Under the pieces are notes generated by a model. The model was not told where the DNA came from. It was given only the letters and a program-made list of their open reading frames with translations, and searched no databases. The translations under genes and the position numbers were made by a program. From a virus, in the IMG/VR virus record IMGVR_UViG_3300041955_001073, positions 1 to 26,561 of that record: a DNA stretch of 26,561 nt; one strand, 5' to 3'. Below, piece after piece: positions 21,800 to 26,561 of the stretch (position 1 is its first letter; the number at the start of each line of letters is the position of its first letter).

Positions 21800-22492
21800 A
21801 TGAACAAGCTGCTCGCGTGCGTGCTGTGTGTTCTCGCTCTCTTTGCGGCCGTGGTGCCGTGCTTCGCCGATACAGCGGCAGCGAACGGTGTTCTGGCCGA
21901 AGAGCGAGTGGTCAACCTTCCTCAAGACCAAGCCAAGTGGTACATCAGCGTGGTGGGCGCGGCGGACGATGCCCGTTACAACGAGGTCCTGGGCTGGTTC
22001 GAGAACAATGCCAGTCTCACCAGTCTGAAGGGGCAGGTCCATTTCTGCCCTGTCACGACCAACACCACTATCTACAAGGAGCGGTACGCCGCCAACATTA
22101 AGGCGCTGCCCGCCGTGCGGATGCAGATGGCCGATGGCGTGATCGTCTACGAGGCGGCGGGTGAGAATCTTCCTCTAACGGCGGCCGGGCTCAATGGTGC
22201 CCTGGCAGGGGCCGTCAATGACGCCCAGCGATTACTGCCGTGGCGACGGGGCGTGGACAATCGCCTCAAGGGTCTGGAACAGCCCAAACCTCAACCCGAG
22301 CCCCAGCCGCAACCTCAGCCACAGCCTCAACCGATCGACGACGGTGGCAAGCCCGTGGTGGATCAGGTGGATGCGGAGTGGGATTGTCCCTGGTATCTGT
22401 TTGCCCCGATCTGCGGGGTGGCAGCGGGCGTGGGACTGCTCCTGGGATACGCACGGAAGCGAAAGGACGGCCAGGCTACGCGGACGAAATAG
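21800..22492 (+). CDS. secreted, membrane-anchored protein with Trx-like part and Pro-Gln linker
   Basis: 230 aa. A signal peptide (residues 1-23, cleavage after CFA) is followed by a region (about 45-120) that looks thioredoxin-like: KWYISVVGA strand, then a LPAVRMQMADGVIVYEAA strand pair with the Pro typical of the fold, but no CxxC, so it is probably not redox active. A Pro/Gln/Glu repeat (PKPQPEPQPQPQPQPQP, about 162-178) forms an extended linker, followed by a C-terminal transmembrane helix (FAPICGVAAGVGLLLGY) and a basic tail. GAGAGA upstream of ATG 21800. It lies between the peptidases and another Pro-rich membrane protein; an envelope-spanning or spanin-like role is only inference. 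Confidence 0.72.
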   Translation: MNKLLACVLCVLALFAAVVPCFADTAAANGVLAEERVVNLPQDQAKWYISVVGAADDARYNEVLGWFENNASLTSLKGQVHFCPVTTNTTIYKERYAANIKALPAVRMQMADGVIVYEAAGENLPLTAAGLNGALAGAVNDAQRLLPWRRGVDNRLKGLEQPKPQPEPQPQPQPQPQPIDDGGKPVVDQVDAEWDCPWYLFAPICGVAAGVGLLLGYARKRKDGQATRTK

Positions 22493-22579
22493 CCGGCTGA
22501 CCTTGCGACTCGTGTGCGTGTGCGAATTACCTGATCTTTCGTCTGCACGACAGTGCAGCACCTACTCGGAGAAACAACG

Positions 22580-23035
22580 ATGAACTTGGTACTGTTGGTT
22601 TGGGTTCTGGCGGTCGCGGTGGCTTTGCTGCTTGGCTACGAGGTCGGCAAGTGGTTGTTCGGCACCAATCAGAAGTTGCAGGCGAAGAAGCGGGCCGCGC
22701 AAACGGTGGCCACCAAGCTGCGCAAGAAGGGCCTCAAGCTGCTGCCGCAACTGCTCGACGACTTCGTGGTCGGCGACATCAGCGACTTCCTGGCACGTCT
22801 CCAGGATATGGCTAAGCTGGTGGAGGCCGGCAACGATGCCATCGACAAGGAACTGGACGAAACGTTTGAGGCGGTGTTGGACGCTAAGCTGACTACAGCC
22901 GAGGGAGCCGCTCTGATTTCGGCCAAGCTCGCCGCGCACAGTCTGCCGGCCGCGCCTCCGCCTCCGGTCGCACCCCCGGCTCCGGTCGCACCCTCGGCTC
23001 CGGTTCCGGCCGCGCCTCCGGTCCAGAAGCTCTAA
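22580..23035 (+). CDS. membrane-anchored helical protein with Pro/Ala-rich tail, 151 aa
   Basis: N-terminal transmembrane segment (MNLVLLVWVLAVAVALLLGY) with a short outer end; then a basic helical stretch (QKLQAKKRAAQTVATKL), an amphipathic helical region (LLPQLLDDFVVGDISDFL, then LQDMAKLVEAGNDAI), and a C-terminal Pro/Ala/Val tract from about residue 123. GGAG eight bases before ATG 22580; the frame opens slightly earlier but without a site. No family recognised. Topology resembles scaffold- or spanin-type small proteins but is not diagnostic. Confidence 0.72.
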   Translation: MNLVLLVWVLAVAVALLLGYEVGKWLFGTNQKLQAKKRAAQTVATKLRKKGLKLLPQLLDDFVVGDISDFLARLQDMAKLVEAGNDAIDKELDETFEAVLDAKLTTAEGAALISAKLAAHSLPAAPPPPVAPPAPVAPSAPVPAAPPVQKL

Positions 23036-23040
23036 GCCAA

Positions 23041-23256
23041 TCCGGGGACAGCATCCCCGGATCATCGGCCCGATGAAGCGGTCATACGCTTCGTTGGGCC
23101 GATTCGCACCTGTCGGGCCTCTGCCCACGCACGCTCACTTCGACAGGTATTTCGCTTTCCGTTTCCCGGCCGGTGTCGTAACTGGCCGGGGAACGGGGTT
23201 TTTCCAACGGCTCCTCTTGAGAGCCCTTGGAAAAACCTCGCATCTGAAAGCCGAGG
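23041..23256. other. series of strong stem-loops in a 325-bp gene-free spacer
   Basis: The gap 23036-23360 holds several hairpins in series. TCCGGGGA/TCCCCGGA (23041-23048, 23054-23061). A long stem ATCGGCCC/GGGCCGAT (23064-23071, 23096-23103) with inner GAAGCG/CGCTTC. ACCTGTCG/CGACAGGT (23108-23115, 23141-23148). A paired CGGCC/GGCCG stem near 23168-23188. GGTTTTTCCAA/TTGGAAAAACC (23197-23207, 23227-23237) with inner GGCTC/GAGCC. Finally a CCTCG/CGAGG stem. None has a U-tract typical of a simple terminator. It looks like a structured RNA or a multi-part terminator/attenuator before the thioredoxin-like gene. Confidence 0.75.
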
Positions 23257-23360
23257 TACTTACCGTGTCAATCGCCAAACGGTCCCTTGACGGTGGACGA
23301 CGCTGTGGCCGTGGTGCTCCGCACGATTCACGTTTTCGAGAGTGGGAAAGGCTGGTCTGT

Positions 23361-23789
23361 ATGAGCGCCCGATCCTTCTGTGAGTCCGTGTTGCTGCCGC
23401 TGGCCGCCATTACGGCCGTGGTCCTGCTTCTTGGTTGCGAGCCGTCACCGTCTATGCCGCGGGGGAAGGCTCCCAAGGCTACGCCGGTGGTGACGCCTGT
23501 GGACGTGGCTCCTTTGCCGAAGGAAGGCCATCGGTGTAGCCGTCCGCAGATTATTGCCTATGGTGCTGAGTGGTGCGCCTACTGTCGTGCCGGCGAGCCG
23601 AAGTTAGCCGACTTGGAGCGGCGTGGCGTGGAAGTCATTCGCGTCAACATCGACGAGCATCCTGACTGGGCTTCCCAGAATCAAATCACCAGCGTTCCGG
23701 TCTACTTCGTGGTTCGCTGCGGTCATCCAACCGTGCGGACTCAGAGCATCGACGAGGCCGTGCGGCTGATGGATGAAATCTTCCACTGA
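23361..23789 (+). CDS. thioredoxin-like lipoprotein
   Basis: 142 aa. ATG 23361 starts a lipoprotein leader (…AAITAVVLLLGC, acceptor Cys26). The frame is open upstream to 23073 but covers the hairpin region and is not coding. The mature part has a thioredoxin core: strand QIIAYGAEW, active-site WCAYC (Cys72, Cys75), EVIRVNIDEHPDW, and the cis-Pro segment TSVPVYFV (Pro113). It is predicted to be tethered outside the cytoplasmic membrane, where it could reduce or exchange disulfides. No strong ribosome site. It may assist the papain-like lipoprotein, whose active-site Cys needs to be reduced. Confidence 0.8.
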   Translation: MSARSFCESVLLPLAAITAVVLLLGCEPSPSMPRGKAPKATPVVTPVDVAPLPKEGHRCSRPQIIAYGAEWCAYCRAGEPKLADLERRGVEVIRVNIDEHPDWASQNQITSVPVYFVVRCGHPTVRTQSIDEAVRLMDEIFH

Positions 23790-23810
23790 TAGTGGAGACG
23801 GGAGGCAGCG

Positions 23811-24074
23811 ATGGCCGAGCGACGGTGTGCGAATTGCCCGCCGGAGCCGGCGAAAACGAAGCTGCCGGCCCCGTCTACCCTTGTGCTCGAAGACGGCAAG
23901 CGGCTTTGGCATCATACGCTCGTCACCGCCAACATGACCGTGGAAATGATGCGCGTTTACACGCTTCTTCGGACGCCCGGCGGTGATCCTGCTGCCTTGC
24001 GTCAGGTGGCGGTGGAACTGTTGAAAGTGGCCCAGACCTGCGAGGAAAACAATGCGAATCTACGTTCCGCGTAG
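23811..24074 (+). CDS. hypothetical protein, 87 aa
   Basis: ATG 23811 with GGGAGG seven bases upstream. Begins MAERRCANCPPEPAKTK with Cys6xxCys9; then a helical body (RLWHHTLVTANMTVEMM; AALRQVAVELLKVAQTC). No family recognised. It overlaps the repeat-protein gene by 23 bp, so the two are probably translated together. Confidence 0.65.
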   Translation: MAERRCANCPPEPAKTKLPAPSTLVLEDGKRLWHHTLVTANMTVEMMRVYTLLRTPGGDPAALRQVAVELLKVAQTCEENNANLRSA

Positions 24075-24804
24075 TGCTTATCCGTTGGTGTCGATCATGC
24101 TCTTTACGTCCAAGGGTGAAGTCAGCGTGACGGTCGATGATCGCCATCGTTGGGTGGACATCCCGTTGCCGGAAGGCGTCGTCGAAGACGAGGTGGACGT
24201 GTATTCCTGCTTCCTGCAAGCGAACGGCCGGCCGCCTTACGGCTGCGGTCCGTCGCTATTGGTGGCGGCGAAGCAGAAGCATGTACCCGCGGAAGTCATT
24301 GCGTCGGTCAATCAGGCTCCGGTGGACACGGATTCGGTGGACACGACTCCGGCGACTCCGGCGGCTCCGGTGGACCAAGCGGTTGCCCCGGCGGACACGA
24401 CTCCGGCGGCTCCGGCGGACCAGGCAGTTGCTCCGGCGGACACGACTCCGGCCGCTCCGGTGGACCAAGCGGTTGCCCCGGCGGACACGACCCCGGCCGC
24501 TCCGGCGGACCAGGCAGTTGCTCCGGCGGACACGACTCCGGCCGCTCCGGCGGACCAGGCGGTTGCTTTGGCCGCTCCGGTGGACGCGGCCCCGGTCCCG
24601 GTCGCTCCGGTAGACACGACCCCGGCCCCGGTCGCTCCGGTAGACACGACCCCGGCCTCGGCCGTTCCGGCGGTTGCTCCGGTGGATCAGGCGGCTCCCC
24701 CGGTGGACACGACCCCGGCGGACACGACCCCCGCTGCTCCGGCAGATCAGGCAGTTTCCCCAGCCCCGGTGGATACGACCCCGCTTGCTCCGGCGGCGAA
24801 TTAA
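24052..24804 (+). CDS. Pro/Ala repeat protein, 250 aa
   Basis: The N-terminal 80 residues form a small beta-rich domain (FTSKGEVSVTVDDRHRWVDI; with Cys53 and Cys65 in a SCFLQANGRPPYGCG segment). Residues about 97-250 are a low-complexity tail with a 15-residue unit (VAPADTTPAAPADQA and variants), exact units at 111-125, 126-140, 141-155 and 156-170, followed by shorter Val-Asp-Thr-Thr-Pro units. The corresponding DNA is a 45-bp tandem repeat. GAGGA five bases before ATG 24052. Extended, proline-rich acidic tails are used as spacers in surface and tail-associated proteins; the true role is unknown. Confidence 0.75.
   Translation: MRIYVPRSAYPLVSIMLFTSKGEVSVTVDDRHRWVDIPLPEGVVEDEVDVYSCFLQANGRPPYGCGPSLLVAAKQKHVPAEVIASVNQAPVDTDSVDTTPATPAAPVDQAVAPADTTPAAPADQAVAPADTTPAAPVDQAVAPADTTPAAPADQAVAPADTTPAAPADQAVALAAPVDAAPVPVAPVDTTPAPVAPVDTTPASAVPAVAPVDQAAPPVDTTPADTTPAAPADQAVSPAPVDTTPLAPAAN
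24360..24570. repeat. 45-bp tandem repeat within a coding region
   Basis: In-frame units at 24382-24426, 24427-24471, 24472-24516 and 24517-24561, with a partial unit before. A multiple of three keeps the frame. Because of the repeat, stop-free frames arise on both strands here and are not genes. Confidence 0.85.
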
Positions 24805-24898
24805 GGAACACGAGGTTGCACAGGACGAACGCAAACCGATCGAGCGAGACGCAAAGCGAACCTGGTAATGCAACCTCTGACACAACGGCGGCTACACG

Positions 24899-26561
24899 AT
24901 GGCGGGTCAACGACGGGATACCCACGGCGACCTTTGGGATGCCTTTCAACAGGGCCTCACGGTCGGCTTTAGGAATTCGTCGTTGCGGTCGTGCAGCCGA
25001 TGGGCTGAGAATCGCAGGGTGATGGGTTCACCCTTCCCTGGTCCTTACAGCTTCCTTCATCACCCCTGGTGCCGCGAGATTCACAACAGCAAGGCGGCCT
25101 TCACCGTGGCGATGAAGGCGGCCCAGTTGGGTATCACGGAAGTGGGGATCAACCGGGCGTTCTACACGCTCGACCAGTTGAAGCGCGACGTGCTGTACGT
25201 GCTTCCGACGACGTTGAATGCGAGCGACTTTTCTAAGGCTCGCTTCGCCACCGCGCTAAAGCTCAGCCCTTACCTCAAGCAACTTTTCGTGGACACCAAT
25301 ACCGTGGGCCTCAAGTCCACGGGCACCAATGTCCTTTACATCCGTGGAAGTCGCGGTGACTCCAACCTGAAGTCCATTCCGGTCTCGGAACTGGTCCTGG
25401 ACGAGTTGGACGAGATGGACACCAAGGCCATCTGGTTGGCCTTGGAGCGTCTGTCCGGCCAGGTCGAGAAGCATGTTGTTGCGATCTCTACTCCGACCGT
25501 GCCCAAGTACGGCATCCACAAGCTGTTCCTTTCCAGCACGCAAGAGCACTACTTCTTCCGTTGTCCGCATTGCAGTCGGTGGACGGAATTGGTCTGGCCG
25601 GATTGCATCGAGATCGCTGGCGAGACGGTCAGTGATCCCCGCTGCCAGGATTCGTTCATCAAGTGCAAGGAGTGTAAGCACAAGCTGGAGCACAAGCAGA
25701 AGACGGAGTTTCTGGCTGGCGGCATCTGGCGTGCAACGAACCCCCAAGCGGACCCCAACGAAATCCGCGGCTTTTATGCCAACCAGTTCTACTCGTCCAC
25801 GGTCTCGCCCGGCGAGATCGTCATTGCCTACCATCGCGGGCAAGGCGACGAGGCGGCCAACAAGGAGATGCACAACTCGAAGCTGGGTCTGCCCTTTCTT
25901 GGTGAGAACGCCCAGGTCACGGACGCGATGCTGGACAACGCCCTGCGGAAGTACACCATTCACGATCTGCGGCCGGCAGTCGGCGGCACGCGCTGCGTGA
26001 CAATGGGCGTTGACCAGGGCAAGACGGGATACATTTCCGTGGTAGAGTGGTTCTTCGACGGCGACCGGCGGGTTGACATCAACCTGGCCGCCATCGGCAA
26101 GCTGCTTTGGTACGGCAAGTTCCGCGAGGACGATTTCAACTACCTCGGCCAGTTGATGCGGGAGTGGCAAATCCTGGCTTGCGTGATCGACGCTGACCCG
26201 AACATCAATGACGCCCGACGTTTCGCGCGGAAGTTTCATGGCTACGTCTGGTTGTGCCGATACCGGCGCGGCCAGACTGCCAAGGAAATCACGGTTACGG
26301 AGGAAGACACCGGAGCGCCAATGGCGACGGTGGACCGCACGAACTGGCTGGACTGCACACTTGGCCGCTTCAAGCGGAATCCCACCCGCATTCAGCTTCC
26401 GGGGGACATTTCCTTAGAGTACCGCGATCACGTCAAGACATTGACGCCGCTACCGAACATACAGAATCAGGCACAGAAGCCCCAGAAAACGGGGTCTGGG
26501 GCCTCAATTCCACCTTTCCCCCGACCAGTCGGCAACGGATGTGCTTCTTGCGTTTGCCGGC
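24899..26561 (+). CDS. terL: phage terminase large subunit, GpA type (partial at window edge)
   Basis: No stop codon through 554 codons to the window edge, so the gene is incomplete. N-terminal ATPase: PGPYSFLHHPWCREI (48-62), a Walker A-like MKAAQLGITE (72-81) matching the GpA form AAQxGxTE, YVLPTTLNASDFSKARF, and Walker B ELVLDELDE (Asp168/Glu169). A zinc ribbon typical of GpA follows: C222xxC225 and C256xxC259. Nuclease candidates are GVDQGK (Asp372) and VIDADPN (Asp431). The enzyme cuts concatemeric DNA and pumps it into procapsids. Start ATG 24899 (MAGQRRDTHGDLWDAFQQGL) is the first ATG after a stop at 24878, with a weak ribosome site. From codon 516 (about 26444) the sequence stops resembling the family and passes into a hairpin, so the end may be interrupted. 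Confidence 0.92.
   Translation, partial: MAGQRRDTHGDLWDAFQQGLTVGFRNSSLRSCSRWAENRRVMGSPFPGPYSFLHHPWCREIHNSKAAFTVAMKAAQLGITEVGINRAFYTLDQLKRDVLYVLPTTLNASDFSKARFATALKLSPYLKQLFVDTNTVGLKSTGTNVLYIRGSRGDSNLKSIPVSELVLDELDEMDTKAIWLALERLSGQVEKHVVAISTPTVPKYGIHKLFLSSTQEHYFFRCPHCSRWTELVWPDCIEIAGETVSDPRCQDSFIKCKECKHKLEHKQKTEFLAGGIWRATNPQADPNEIRGFYANQFYSSTVSPGEIVIAYHRGQGDEAANKEMHNSKLGLPFLGENAQVTDAMLDNALRKYTIHDLRPAVGGTRCVTMGVDQGKTGYISVVEWFFDGDRRVDINLAAIGKLLWYGKFREDDFNYLGQLMREWQILACVIDADPNINDARRFARKFHGYVWLCRYRRGQTAKEITVTEEDTGAPMATVDRTNWLDCTLGRFKRNPTRIQLPGDISLEYRDHVKTLTPLPNIQNQAQKPQKTGSGASIPPFPRPVGNGCASCVCR
26479..26502. other. 8-bp stem hairpin near the right edge
   Basis: GCCCCAGA, 8-base loop, TCTGGGGC. It lies where the terminase reading frame loses family resemblance. 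It could be an insertion-element end or a terminator-like stem; no following U-tract is seen. Confidence 0.5.

Noticed and set aside
24256-24949. Long frames on both strands over the Pro/Ala repeat gene
   Set aside because: The 45-bp repeat and high GC remove stops in all frames; only the plus frame from 24052 has a ribosome site and a non-repetitive N-terminal domain.
25256-26239. 327-aa minus-strand frame
   Set aside because: It lies antisense to the clearly recognised terminase.
1-26561. tRNA or rRNA genes
   Set aside because: I looked for cloverleaf arms with GTTCGAxxC and CCA-type ends and saw no convincing candidate; a tRNA search program would be decisive.

Overview
The window looks like part of an integrated phage, or a phage-derived element, in a GC-rich bacterium. 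A planctomycete of the Gemmata type is my best guess: GC-rich mosaic intergenic repeats, many short overlapping genes, GTG starts and the style of the small serine recombinases all fit. This is a guess from style, because the window has no rRNA, tRNA or housekeeping gene. The phage character is better supported. The window ends in a GpA-type terminase large subunit and contains long runs of co-directional genes with stop/start overlaps (ATGA, TGATG, GTGA). It also holds a SprT-like protease, a topoisomerase VI A-like protein, two GHKL-type ATPases and a cluster of secreted or lipidated envelope proteins. Layout: (1) 1-3081 is almost gene-free. It holds two tandem arrays of GC-rich modules (79/80-bp and 98-bp periods), an 11-bp tandem repeat, seven iteron-like TCGACACCCG sites with a 21-bp inverted repeat, and a 47/48-bp tandem array. 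The only plausible gene is a small minus-strand one at 396-713. (2) 3082-8064 is a recombinase/accessory segment: a diverged serine recombinase lacking most catalytic residues, a small HTH-like protein, an apparently 5'-broken gene, hairpin-rich spacers, an intact small serine recombinase, and directly behind it a chimera in which an HNH nuclease domain replaces the recombinase catalytic domain while the C-terminal half is kept (80 bp are identical between the two genes). (3) 8122-18828 is a dense plus-strand run of about 22 genes: SprT-like protease, many small zinc-ribbon or hypothetical proteins, a Topo VI A-subunit-like (Mini-A-like) protein, a canonical GHKL ATPase with a C-terminal HExxH, a SAM-dependent methyltransferase, and a second GHKL-like protein whose ATP motifs occur in permuted order. 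(4) 18832-19554 is a short minus-strand cluster of one real gene and two tiny coupled ORFs. (5) 19701-26561 is a plus-strand block with a terminase-neighbour-type zinc protein, two papain-like peptidases (one permuted, YiiX-like; one lipoprotein), membrane-anchored Pro-rich proteins, a thioredoxin-like lipoprotein, a Pro/Ala repeat protein and the terminase, which runs off the window. How the parts may work together: a promoter family (TTGACATTC, 4 bases, ATTTTGT, then a -10) precedes the intact recombinase, the SprT-like gene and the permuted ATPase. A looser version precedes the gene at 16011, where the -10 is so close to the ATG that the mRNA should be leaderless. This points to co-regulation. 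The Mini-A-like protein, the two GHKL/metallopeptidase-like proteins and the methyltransferase within 5.5 kb are the best candidate for an undescribed DNA-transaction or defence-related module. The recombinase plus HNH-chimera pair is the second candidate.
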